A stretch of DNA of 29,292 bases, from the NCBI GenBank assembly GCA_900404475.1, contig OUQQ01000218.1, forward strand, positions 1 through 29,292, given 5' to 3'. The stretch is from Spongospora subterranea (taxonomy: Eukaryota > Endomyxa > Phytomyxea > Plasmodiophorida > Plasmodiophoridae). Positions 18,931-29,192 of this stretch are shown here, one piece after another. The position numbers and the translations under genes were made by a program. How positions within the stretch are numbered: the first letter of the stretch is position 1; every line of letters starts with the position of its first letter. Under the pieces are notes generated by a model that did no database searches, had not been told where the DNA came from, and saw only the letters and a list, made by a program, of their open reading frames with translations.

Positions 18931-20407
18931 ATGATCTCATCTGATGACTCAACCGGCGTAGGGGAGTTCGTCTTGGGATTAGACGGTGACAGGGAAAGGA
19001 ATGCTAGATACAGGGCAAAGGTTATTGAATGGATCGCCGACCAGTTTCGTTATCCCCGATATTCACGATGAATATTTAGTTGGAAGCGAATTATCGGTCA
19101 AGGAAAAACCGGGTAAAGAAAATAGAGACTGATCAGGAATGCAATATTTTTGAGTTCAGTAATCGATTGAGGGAAAAACAGGTTGCTGTTGATCTGTCAT
19201 CGTTATCTTCGAGTATTGGTTTTTCTTACTGTTGATGTTTTCCTCACGATGCTCTCTGTAGACGATGACATCAAAGACTCAATGAAAGCCTTTTGTTCCA
19301 AGCGGAAGAAGGTGGTAGTGGAAAATGTTTCTTCGTCATCGAGCGATTCTGATGTTGTAGAAATAACCAGTTTCACAAGGAAAGACAAATCAAAAAAGGC
19401 CAGGTATATTATTCAAACTTATCACCAAAATGCGATTACATGTTTTTTATAGGTCAACACCATCTCGTCAGGACCCATTGCTTACAGATATCGATATCTC
19501 CAAGTTATGCGAGGCAAAAAATGTTGAAACAGAGATATTGCAGAACCCATCTCTGAGAAGGTATCGAAGAATATATTGCTATAGGTGACTTTTGTCTAAA
19601 CTGGGAGCGTTCGCAGTACCCAATCTTTAGTTTGTCAATCTTTGGCAATGCTCAAGTCGATTCGAGCTCCTATTCCTCTTAATATGCCTGTTTGTCCAAG
19701 CCCACAAAAGAAGCCCAAGGCCGTCGCTCTACCGAAACTGGCGAATTTGGACGGAAATAACCCATCGGTGGATAATTCACGTTTTGCCATGCTATCCCAG
19801 TATCAATCTGCGTCGTCAGGTGTCGTCCGCCACAAAATGCACCTTCCGTTTGTTTGACGCAGAAGGCGCGTTCTTTACTAACGTAATTATGTATGGCAAT
19901 CAAACTTTCTGCAGTCTCCATAGGAAATTATCGGCCGTCAGTGTTCATGTTGATAACTTCATTGTTGTGGATTGCTCACATGGTTCTCTAGAATGTAAAG
20001 GGCAAGATATGGTTTGTTGTTGACGGGCAGGATATTGACCTGTCCGGTACACCTGAGAAATTAGGATTGTTGGACGGGACGGATATTCATATTTCGACTG
20101 TGAAGCCATCGCAGCCCTCTTCCAGCACCTCCTCCAACTCCATATCGCTCCTTTTCTGCACTAGCGGCAAACGGGAGATTTATTTGAAAGTACGCCCGAG
20201 GATTTTTCATTTTTTTAGTCTTTATTTACTGGAATTCAATAGGTGAGTAAACTTTCCTCGTTCGAGGAAATTGGAATAAGCTTAGCGAAAGAATTGAGCG
20301 TTGAACGAGTTATATTCGTCATCGATGGAGAGAAGCTTGATAACAGAGAGACTCCGGCCTCTCAAGATCTTGAGGATGGCGATCAAGTCGATTTTGTTGT
20401 GACGTAG
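18931..20407 (+). CDS. Rad60/Esc2/NIP45-like protein with two SUMO-like domains
   Basis: Eight exons (18931-19020, 19080-19212, 19262-19403, 19453-19560, 19617-19767, 19820-19936, 19992-20189, 20243-20407) sum to 367 residues. The N-terminal half is charged and carries SUMO-interacting-like motifs: VVEITSF beside a Ser/Asp run, and MISSDD at the start. The first SUMO-like domain (about 209-290) includes TKCTFRLFDAEGAFF and WFVVDGQDIDLSGTPEKLGL. The second (about 299-367) includes KLSSFEEIGISLAKEL, FVIDGEKLDN and LEDGDQVDFVVT at the C-terminus. This is the RENi-family layout, which supports SUMO-dependent genome stability with Ubc9 and Smc5/6. The start is uncertain: the frame is open upstream of ATG 18931, including KVIM that would complete a better SUMO-interacting motif. 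Confidence 0.82.
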
Positions 20408-20654
20408 TTGTACAAGTCATACCCCAAGTAAATTTCTATTTATTATTGCACCAGTTCCCGATAACGGTCTCATCATGAGATCCATTCTGTTAACGTAATC
20501 GATTTTGATATTGCTGTCAACACTCTATGTTCAACGCATTGACTTTTCGCTGAGCGGGGTTGTCCGAACCGTCGTTTAAATTTGTGTCTGCGATCGGTAA
20601 TCCGTACTTGTTGGGGACAGTCAGTTCGCATTGAGCGATAGCCGTTGAAGCTTG

Positions 20655-22475
20655 ATGGGCTCCCGGTCAATAGAGAACGAGACAAGGTTCCAGGCGATTG
20701 TAAGTGCATGAACGCACGAGCCGGTCAGGTTATACTCAAAGTAATACACAGTTCAGAGATGTTCAAAAGCGAAAGATAGCAATTCGAGTTGTGAATATGA
20801 GGAGGGGACAGCAGTTGGAATGGATTGCTGAATATAAAGCTATGAATAATAACATGTTGGGCGAAATTAGGGGAAATGGATTTTTTTCACTTACAGTATA
20901 CATACAGGAAAGGGATTGAAGCAAAACTTGGCGAAATGTTTGAGAAAAGCAGGTGCCAACGGCCAGAACTAACTGAAGATGTTGCAGATACGGATGAGGC
21001 AGCGGAGAAACTCTCTCAGGAGTTGGATCAGGACATGAAACAGTTTTACTTGAATGAGGAGATGCGGAACGAAACCGCTGATGTGAAAGAGCATGATAAA
21101 CACGACCAGGGTGAACCTGCGCCAATCGCGGACGTATCGAGGAAATGGGAACAGAGACGTGAACAGCTGGATCAGGTGTATCAAGATCGGCACAACGATG
21201 CAATTGAGACGTTGAGATCGTGGGGGAATCGCAAACGAGTCAGGGCGTTAGCAAAATCGGGAGGATGGGATGAGCATTCACATAACATGTATTTGAGTCC
21301 GTTTTTTGGCGACCGGGCCATCATCGACATTGGCCAGTGTTGATTTTAACCAAATCCATGGACAGATTCCTCAAGATCAACAACGCGTATTTCAACAAGA
21401 AAAGGGGCCGGCAACAGCTGATGGCACGGCTGAAATTGGAGCTGCCGAATAGCGATCTGGAGGATATTCAGCTGCATTTGGAATGGTTTGAGAAATACAA
21501 GGCGTTCTGTATCTGGTGTAAGGACCATAAGGCTGCATGGAAAAGGTAGTATGGTGGCATTGGGTCAATCTGGTCGATGAAACCTGAATTGTCGTCGGGA
21601 TGTGACGCAGAGAATTAGAGCGATGTGATGAGGATATGGCGTCGGAATACAAACATGTGATCGAATCGGGGTTTTTGATTGCGAAAGCGATATCTGAACT
21701 TGTATGAGTTAGGCTGAAGAGTATTGGCAGCAAGAATGCGAACGGGCCAGGGAGAAACAAGAGTTCGATCGTCATCGTGAATCTGTCAAGAAGAGGCTGA
21801 GCGATCTTCGTGTGAAATGGGAGAGGAGAATAGCCGATGTGGAAGAGCGGGAGAGATCAGAAGATGAGGAGCGCAAGAAGAAGGATTCGATCAAGATGGT
21901 GAGCAATTATTGTTGGACGGAGGAGTTAAGTTGTGACCGGCGGTTGATAGACGCAGGATCGGCGACACCAGGCGGCGAACCGGCTGCTGATCGAGCAGTT
22001 CAGGGCGGAGAAAGCGGAGCAAGCAGCGGCTGAGGAACGGATCCTGAAGGAAATCGACAGACAGCAAAGGGAAGCGATGGAGATGATGGCGGGAATAAAC
22101 CAGGAACGGGTCGAGTACAGGGAGTGTTTGAGGAAGGAGCGGGTTATGGCCAGAGAGGCGACAATGGCGGCCGCCATGGCCGAGGTCGAGGCACGAGAGA
22201 AGCGCCTGGAGGCGATCAGACGCCTGGTCGAGGTGGACGTGGGCCGGGACCACGCCCGCGCCCTGCAACACACGATCTCGTCGGAGATGCGGTCGGCGAC
22301 GGGTTCGGCCACGAATCCCGACCAGAACCCGTTCCTGCCTGTGTTCGGATATTCGACAGACGCGCTGATGAAGGACACCAGGTTCGCCCTATCGGTGGCG
22401 CTGAACGAGGCTGGGCTATACAATACTCAATACGCCCATGACCTGATCAAGACGGCTGCATATTATCAACCATAG
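20655..22475 (+). CDS. CCDC148: CCDC148-like coiled-coil protein
   Basis: Seven exons (20655-20699, 20752-20855, 20908-21336, 21366-21545, 21611-21656, 21713-21898, 21951-22475) sum to 504 residues. It starts MGSRSIENETRFQAI. It is mostly charged helix, including LELPNSDLEDIQLHLEWFEK and long Glu/Arg/Lys coiled coil from about residue 290 to 430. The C-terminus (DTRFALSVALNEAGLYNTQY with AHDLIKTA) matches the conserved end of animal CCDC148, where a 'DPRLRFELALREAGL' segment occupies the same place. CCDC148 is associated with ciliated cells; a flagellar role is inferred. Introns are 29-66 nt. The last 525-base exon is more GC-rich. Confidence 0.75.
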
Positions 22476-22853
22476 ATGGGGAAGACCAGGGATTACAGTA
22501 AAACACAAATTAGCAACGCCGACAACGGCTTTCACGTGCAGGTTCGTTCTGTGAAATACTCATCCGCGCTACACCTGGTATCGCCATTCGGCTCATCAAA
22601 CGCCGCGTTCATCTCCCTGTTCATACGCCATGGAGATCGTGTCGATGGGTCCCTAGACGGGTGCTCTGAGGTGTCGTCTCGCAAGCAGCTGTCTCAACCA
22701 TTGTTGATCGCTAGCGAGTTGAAGGTGACGGCGGCACCTGGCACGGTATCACCTAGTGCCAATTCGATTGGAACGTGATGTCACGACTGGGACGGTGTCG
22801 TTCAGCCATTCGTTGTTGCAGACCGTTTTCTCTGCTAAACTGAAAGTTTGGAA
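22476..22853. other. intergenic, 3' of CCDC148-like gene
   Basis: A 100-codon frame begins at an ATG immediately after the CCDC148 stop. It has no domain and a Ser-rich low-information sequence, so I treat it as chance. Nothing else is visible. Confidence 0.35.
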
Positions 22854-23161
22854 TTATCTCAGCTGTTTGCGAGATCCAGCTTTCTGGCCGCTTTCTTGGA
22901 TTCGTCCGATGATGCTCTCGGCATAATCTATGCTGCGATCCTTAAACCAGCCATTGTGGTGCCCGCCCTTGATTGCTGGAACTTTCCGCCCAGCGATACT
23001 GGTATAAACCAATGTTTCGGCTGACAACCAACATGATGACCTGATTCAGGTGGCATGTAATGGGTCTTAGCATGAAGGACAATCATAAAAAAAATATCTT
23101 CTGTATCTGATGTTCTGTTTCCTACTCTGTGTCCCTCTGATGCTGTACCAACAACAAACAT
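22854..23161 (-). pseudogene. possible C-terminal fragment of an alpha/beta hydrolase
   Basis: Three short exons (23161-23126, 23065-23041, 22975-22854) join in phase to 60 residues. The product begins MFVVGTASEGHR and continues THYMPPES and AIKGGHHNGWFKDRSIDYAE. The 'VVGT..E' strand and the 'IKGG.HN' block resemble the end of TEX30/KANSL3-type alpha/beta hydrolases, where the last catalytic His lies. No nucleophile-containing upstream exons are found, so it is probably a fragment. The family call is weak. Confidence 0.3.
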
Positions 23162-23279
23162 ATGAGAAAAATAGGGAGAAAACCGTACGATTGACTACCC
23201 GTATTGCTCATATGTTTTTTATGATTGATACAAGTGGATTCCACCGATATTCGTTCGATGACTTATAAATTTCTCACAA

Positions 23280-23621
23280 TCAGTTCTGCGAGAGTACAAA
23301 TAAAACCACCATAGGCGATGTTGCAGCTAGCAATCCGATTTGGATTAAAAAAAAAACACAAACATTGTTTTGCTTGAGCTTATCCGCTAGCAATTCGCTA
23401 ACGCCATTCACAAGTGATATGATTCCGCTGATGTTGCCCAATGCTTTGTCATTCAAAATCGCGTTAGTGATCTGCAATGCATCAAATTGATCTTCCACCC
23501 TCAACTCAGGCTGTCCAGGAATGATTTCAATGGCGTCATCTGCATCGAAACCGTCCTCCGTAGCACCTGCAAAAACCTCGTCAAACTTCTGATGGACCTC
23601 AGACTCGTCGTCTTTCGACAA
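23280..23621 (-). CDS. hypothetical protein with C-terminal transmembrane helix
   Basis: The frame encodes about 113 residues. An acidic N-terminus (KDDESEVHQKFDEVFAG) and VEDQFDALQITNAILNDKAL are followed by a hydrophobic end, FLIQIGLLAATSPMVVLFVL, which looks like a tail anchor. No ATG opens the frame; upstream it runs to a stop about 40 bases away, so a 5' exon is missing or this is a fragment. Residues around NDKALGNISGIISL match the plus-strand frame at 23639 (see repeat). Family unknown. Confidence 0.35.
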   Translation of the reverse strand: MSKDDESEVHQKFDEVFAGATEDGFDADDAIEIIPGQPELRVEDQFDALQITNAILNDKALGNISGIISLVNGVSELLADKLKQNNVCVFFLIQIGLLAATSPMVVLFVLSQN

Positions 23622-23744
23622 ATATTCATCCCAACGACATGGGATCTGCCGTCATGGTGGAAGAAAAAATGTATGAATTGCCGATTACTATCGGGATTTA
23701 CAACGAAAATGCATTGGACAACATCAGCGAAATCATATCACTTC
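23411..23744. repeat. imperfect inverted repeat joining two divergent homologous frames
   Basis: Bases 23411-23499 match the reverse complement of 23657-23744 at roughly three positions in four, with a 157-base spacer. The minus-strand frame encodes ITNAILNDKALGNISGIISL from the left arm. The plus-strand frame encodes ITIGIYNENALDNISEIISL from the right arm. The match is therefore a head-to-head duplicated coding segment, not chance. Confidence 0.7.
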
Positions 23745-23971
23745 GTCGCTTCCTCAAGCCAATGTTCATCCTCAACGGTGTGCAACTGTACAACCCGGCG
23801 CCAACAGTAAACCAGACCGGTTTCGTCAATGGTGAAAGCGCCCGAAATTGCCAGGTGGCTGATGTTTTCTTGCAGAACAGGGCGGGTCGGTCGGAATACC
23901 ATGGCGTTTGTGTTTCGGCCAGATCTACGACGTGTTGTCGTTGCCAGACCAGAGAGACGAAGAGTTGCTAG
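23639..23971 (+). CDS. hypothetical protein, divergent paralogue fragment
   Basis: An ATG at 23639 opens a 110-codon frame. Residues near the start (MVEEKMYELPITIGIYNENA) are homologous to the adjacent minus-strand protein. The rest (LNGVQLYNPAPTVNQTGFVN onward) has no recognised domain and ends in a Cys/Arg-rich stretch that may be past a missed splice site. It could be a decayed copy; no function can be assigned. Confidence 0.3.
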   Translation: MGSAVMVEEKMYELPITIGIYNENALDNISEIISLRRFLKPMFILNGVQLYNPAPTVNQTGFVNGESARNCQVADVFLQNRAGRSEYHGVCVSARSTTCCRCQTRETKSC

Positions 23972-24155
23972 AAAGAGACGAAGGCCATGGTCACTGCAAT
24001 ACTGGAGAAGAGCGCGAAGCTCGTGCGCTCAAACAATCCGAGGTGCCACACGTGAGAGATCGGCCCAAAATCAATGGCCACTCACTAATTCTGTATTCCC
24101 AGAGGAGCCAGAGGAACAAATAGCAGATAACAAAATCCCAAACGATATATTTTTC

Positions 24156-24865
24156 GAGATGGTGCTGTTACGGGAGTGACAGGATAAAGTACCGATATCG
24201 TGGCCGCTGTTCGAATAACATCGTTCAGCGTAAGGAATGATGCAGTTCCGCATGTCTCGGCCATTAAGAGCATGTGTTCAATATTAAAATCGAGACCTTG
24301 CCGGAACTGTTCGACCTTGGAACTTTCAGTCCAGTCGACATCGTGAGCGAGCAGTCTGAAACGAGATTCATATTCCGAGAACTTCGCTGCTGCCGGAGGA
24401 TCTTCAGGGCTTTGGGAAAACTCTTTGCACGGTCAGGTCATCGACTCTTTGCTCGACGAAGCTCTTGCACAAACTCGACGACATTCTCCAAGACAAGAAC
24501 CTGAGCTCTCAGTCATCAGACTTGTGAACAACCCCACTCGCATGGTTTCGGTGGTGACAGTCGAGCATTTGATGACCCTGACCGTGCCAAGAGTTCTTCA
24601 AAAGCCCTGAGGATCCTCCGGCAGCAGCAAATTAGAAGTTCTCGGAATATGGATCTCGTTTCAGACTGCTCGCTCACGATGTCGACTGGACTGAAAGTTC
24701 CAAGGTCGAACAGTTCCGGCAAGGTCTCGATTCCGATATTGAACACATGCTCTTGATGGCCGAGACATGCGGAACTGCATCAATCCTTACGCTGAACGAT
24801 AATTATTCGAACAGCGGCCACCATATCGGTACGTTTTCCTGTCACTCCCGCAACAGCACCATCTC
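24156..24865. repeat. large inverted repeat of a retroelement gag segment
   Basis: Arm one (24156-24457) and arm two (24560-24865) are about 300 bases each, roughly 90% identical as reverse complements, with a 102-base spacer. Arm two carries gag sense on the plus strand and continues into the gag zinc knuckle and protease. Arm one carries the same segment on the minus strand and stops at 24156. Both arms contain frameshifts or stops. Confidence 0.88.
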
Positions 24866-25260
24866 TTGTGTCTAACACGGCGGATCGCGCTACGAATCCA
24901 CGTGAGGAAGAGCGGCGCCGCCGTCGCCAACCCGTTCGTTGTCTGTATTGTGGCGGTCAACAGACGATAGCGAATTGCCCTTTATTGGCCAATCGTCAAC
25001 CATCTCTCCTGGGCGCGTAGGTCCTCATCACTCTGTGAAAATATAGGTGGATAGCGGGGCTGGTGCCAGTTTCTTAGTTCCTCCATTGTTTCTCCGGGTT
25101 TCGTATTTTAACAATCGTTTGGGAGCGTATATCAATGGGAAATCGGCAGCCGAGACGGTCAAATCGGGGATAGAAAGAGTCATGAGCATTGAACCAGGGG
25201 GTCTGACCAACAGTGGGTCCATGGGCTGTGTGTATCGCCATGACGCTGTGTAACACAGCA
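24560..25260 (+). mobile_element. decayed Ty3/gypsy gag-protease
   Basis: In broken frames the plus strand encodes a gag capsid-like segment (RFRLLAHDVDWTESSKVEQF, then DIEHMLLMAETCGTAS). A basic linker (NPREEERRRRRQPVR) and a zinc knuckle CLYCGGQQTIANC follow. In the knuckle the usual His is Thr and the spacing is one residue short. About 20 bases after the gag stop, VDSGAGASFL matches the retropepsin active-site motif (D-S/T-G-A). No reverse transcriptase follows; the unrelated permease promoter begins by 25497. It is a non-functional remnant of a Ty3/gypsy LTR element. No LTRs were identified. Confidence 0.7.
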
Positions 25261-25496
25261 CACACCTCGTGTGTATCGTCATTCGTCACGCGGGTCACGT
25301 TACGAAACCAGGCCGATAGGGTCGCGCCGCACTCGTCCTCACCCGAGGTTTAGGTACACTGACGGGCAAGGGGGCTACTCCACTTTACATCACCGTTATC
25401 GTCTCATTTGAGTCTCAATTGAGTCTCAATCGACATTCGACAACACAATCATCATTACCCAGCTGCGATCACCATCGTATCCAGATCCTTTAGTGC

Positions 25497-28329
25497 ATGG
25501 CCGAATCAGCTTCTCCATTCGTCCCGAGTTCGCTAAGGCAAAATCTTCTCTATAACGACAGGAATTTCGATGGGCGTGTAATCCCGAGAGGCGTACCGAC
25601 GTGGCAATTCCCTGGTTGGGGCAGGTACGCTCTGTCAGTATGCCATGGCCTGCTTAAACACCTAATTTCGGGGTTCGATCAGAAATGAGGTCATTCATGT
25701 TGACCAAATCAAAATATCCCCTGATAAGCGAGCAAAGAAGCACAAGCTTGGACAGATAGTGTCGACCGCCATATGTGGAAATGATATCACCTCCAGCTGT
25801 TTATGTAGGCATAGCACATAATGTTTCACAGTTGTTCGTCTAATCTGCTCCTGTTCATCTTGATTTAGATACCGCTGGTATGACCGCGGCTGCTTCGGGG
25901 GTCCTGGCCCCGGTTTCTCTCCTTCTTGTTGGGGTCATGCTCTACCTATTCAGATCTGTGTACAGCGAAGTAGTGTTAGCGTTGCCCTCAAATGGAGGGG
26001 TATACAAGTAAACTCAGGTGGATATCACATACGCTCGCCGCAATTCTAATTGTTAGCATATTCCAGTTGCCTTCTAAACACGACCTCGAAACAGTTCGCC
26101 TCTCTTGCTGCATGTTTATCAATATTATCCTACGTAGCGACAGGAACAGTTAGCGCCATCTCGGTGAACATGATTTCTTTTAATATTCCACCGATTTGCT
26201 GACCTGTAATACGTTATTTTAGGCTTGCCATTATCTTTCCGCCGTTTTTCATATGGTCAATGTGCCTATTGCCACCCAAATTCTCTTGTCTGCGTTTGCG
26301 TTTATCAGCTTATGTGGCATAAAGGAATCGGGATTCGTCGCCAAAATCATTTTCTTCATCCATATTGGTATTAACCTTCTGGATCAAATTTTTTGCATTC
26401 GGGCACTAATTCAAATCTCAGTTACGCTGGCGTGCTTGATTGCTGCTAGTATGATTTTCATATTTTTTGGCGGTAGAAGCTATTTTTCATCGAACTTGTG
26501 AGCGTCCTTGTTTCAAACTCAGAATTGTTCTCACACTGTTAACGCAGGGAGGCCTTAGTTCCCGGCGTTGGTCTTCTTTTAACCGGCTTTGCCAAAGCTT
26601 CTTTAGGGATCTCTGGGTTCGAAACAAGCGCCAATTTTATTGAGGTAATTTTTCCTGTTAATTTTCCAAGACTCGTTATTACCTGATCATTGTTCCTAGG
26701 ATCAAGCCGATGGGGTATTTCCGCTAACATTACGAAATATGTGGATTGCCTCCATCGTATTGAACCCTGCATTAAGTTTGATATCTTTGATTGTGATGCC
26801 GCTATCTGAGATTGAGATTCATCAAAATGCGCTACTGTCCCGAATGGGAAGAATCGTTGGAGGTACAATGGAATTGCGTTTCTTTGCTGATCACCAACTT
26901 ATCCGTTTAGGAACCTCATATGGATATGTTTTTGAAACAATCGTTTGCATTGATGCTTTCATTGTGTTGTCTGGCGCCGTTTTGACGGCGTTTGTTGGAG
27001 TAAACGGTCTTGTCAACCGTATGGCTTTCGACAGAGGTCTGCCTGAATTCCTTCTTCAACAGAACAAAACGTACAAACGATTTTTTACTGTGCGAAACAA
27101 ATATAATTTTTGAATTGTCGCCAGGAGAAATACATCGCATTGGATTATATTATCGTTCTTGTTTATATGCTCATCCATGCAATGGCTGCTTCGAGGGAGG
27201 GAGAACATATTGGCTGGGGTTTATTCTATTGCATTTCTTAGCGTCATGGCGCTGTTCGGTGTCGGTGATGCGCTTATCAAATTCAAACGCAGTATGGCAT
27301 TCGAGTACCGTCGACACATTCGTTTAAATTTGTATCAGATTCCATCCATCGACCCATCAAAGCGTCGTGGTCGACCATATTCACTGCGCTGATCATGGTT
27401 CTGCTTGCGCTTTATACTACAATTGCGTCCGATTTGGACATGTTCAGATGGTTTTTGTTGTATTTCACGTTTACAATCGCTGCTGTCGTGTTCATGTTCT
27501 ACAGACTGGTGTTGCTGCGCATTGGTCGGTATTGTTCTTTCATGGCGGATAAAACATTGATTTTGTTGCTCATAGCGCTTTATTTTTCATCTATTGTCCT
27601 CAGCTCATTTCCGATCATTCAGTCACAACTGAACAATCACCTAACCGATATGATGCAGAAAATCTCCAGTCAATCTGTTATGTTTTATACTCCAAACTCC
27701 CATCTAACTGTGATAAACAAAGGTATGTAACAGTGTCTGCCTCGAGCTCTTGATTTTTTACCCTCTCTTCTCAGCGATATTATATATTCGGGAGAATGAG
27801 CAAGCCAGTTGGATCCGCATCGCGTATGTCTGTGAAAACGAATCGGCAGTTCCTTCGGATTTCGTTTCAAACGTTGCGCTTTTAGGTAGGAAATTCCCGT
27901 GATTTTGAATAAGTTCTGATTCGGATCCGCAGATTCAATGTACCCCAAAGTTCGCATTGATTCGGTTGTGGTTGTTGGCTCAATGAGTCAAGAGATGTGC
28001 GATGCAGTTGCACATAAGCTTCACATTCCAGTGGTATTGCATATCTGGATCATTGATCATTCACGGGGTGCTTCAGCTGTTAACAATTCAGTGTGTAGAA
28101 TATGCAGTTTATCTGCTGCCCAGAAGACGGGATGCGACATTTGCCCACTGTTAGAATTATCACCAAATATATCACTTCGGTGTGTGTTTTTTTCGGACTT
28201 GCGACGTATGTTTTTATTAATAAGATGTTGACAAATTAGGAGCTTCCAGAGTTAAGCGATGTGGCAATTTCGCCATCTCCATCGCCTGTACATGAAACGG
28301 GACCTGTTTCGGAAGTGGAGGCCCCATAA
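25497..28329 (+). CDS. APC-superfamily amino-acid permease
   Basis: Fifteen exons sum to 687 residues: 25497-25624, 25683-25804, 25869-26007, 26067-26163, 26223-26367, 26422-26497, 26548-26644, 26700-26862, 26911-27070, 27125-27321, 27363-27722, 27775-27885, 27933-28030, 28099-28179 and 28240-28329. About 12-13 membrane segments are visible. TM1 has the broken-helix ICGNDITSSCLY. Later blocks include LPSNGGVYNCLLNTTSKQF, LGISGFETSANFIEDQADGV and NGLVNRMAFDRGLPEF. After the last membrane segment (LILLLIALYFSSIVLSSF) comes a soluble domain of about 150 residues (YPKVRIDSVVVVGSMSQEM, RIITKY) and a Pro/Ser/Glu tail. It should import an amino acid or related solute by cation coupling at the plasma membrane or an endomembrane. 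The substrate is unknown. Confidence 0.86.
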
Positions 28330-28623
28330 GCCATATCACGATTCATCAAGGATATCTTATAAACCTATGATCAAGCATTCATTACTTTTTGCTGAAGCGA
28401 TTACCGTGCCGGCCACTCAATGTCGTGGCCGCTTTCATTATCTGACATGTTTCAACTCCTTTTGGCGACACCAGACTTCTTGCCCTGAGCGTTGACAATA
28501 CATTCCCTGAAGCGTTAGAAACCCCAATATGCGGCGTCCACCGGAGCATTATTGATGAAGTATCGCCAGTGTATCGCCAGTGATCGCAGATTTAAATCCT
28601 GGCAAGATTCCATCGCTTTATTG

Positions 28624-29168
28624 CTACATTTTCACGAAGCAGAAACCCAGTTGAGAGAATCTCCTGTTTTCAGTGCACCATTTTGTTTTGGAATTTGATA
28701 TTTTAGCTGTGGCCATGAGAATGTCTTTTTGCGATTGACAAAAGATCGTCAACGGCAATGCAGACCAGAATTTGATCTGACGTGTAAGTGAGAACTGAAG
28801 AATGAGTTTATTCGATGACAACCTTGCGCAAAGATTGTATCTTGTGCAAACAATTGGAGTGATGGAATCTTGCCAACGTTGATGTTTTTTTTAGCGGTTC
28901 GAGCTGGTGGCGAATGAATACCATAATCAAAACGGTAAAGGACCCCTGTTGTTGACAACTTGTTATGTAGGGCAGCAACTTTGTAGTTCGGACAGAATAA
29001 TATGGGTTTCTGACGCATTGACAAGGGTACGTCAAATTTTGGAAAGTGCTCCGGCGTAATTTCATTGAGTCGCCCATGTGGAAAATCGTCATCCGGGTAA
29101 GAATATCTGCATTTGCAGACGATGAACGTGATGGCCAAATGATATAAAAACCCATAAATGGTGATCAT
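28624..29168 (-). CDS. hypothetical protein with N-terminal hydrophobic segment
   Basis: Two exons (29168-28922, 28868-28624) join in phase 1 over a 53-nt GT-AG intron to 163 residues. The N-terminus MITIYGFLYHLAITFIVC could be a signal anchor. It is followed by DFPHGRLNEITPEHFPKFDV, LFCPNYKVAALHNKLSTTGV and YRFDYDSITPIVC, ending in a Lys/Ser-rich tail. I recognise no family. Several alternative frames are open through the same DNA, so the model is tentative. Confidence 0.42.
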
Positions 29169-29192
29169 ATCACGTTCTGTCTGTGAAACCTG

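Noticed and set aside
20473..20709. Minus-strand frames, one with RITDRRHKFKRRFGQPR and one with LTVPNKYGLPIADTNLND.
   Set aside because: Two competing frames, neither with a recognised family or a clear start. The region overlaps the CCDC148 first exon, so I could not support either.
22476..22778. 100-codon frame starting right after the CCDC148 stop.
   Set aside because: No domain and no splice or composition support; probably chance in the 3' untranslated region.
23829..24179. Arg-rich plus-strand frame.
   Set aside because: Overlaps other frames, no domain, and the composition looks like a shadow frame.
28259..28495. Plus-strand frame after the permease.
   Set aside because: Overlaps the last permease exon in another frame; no domain.
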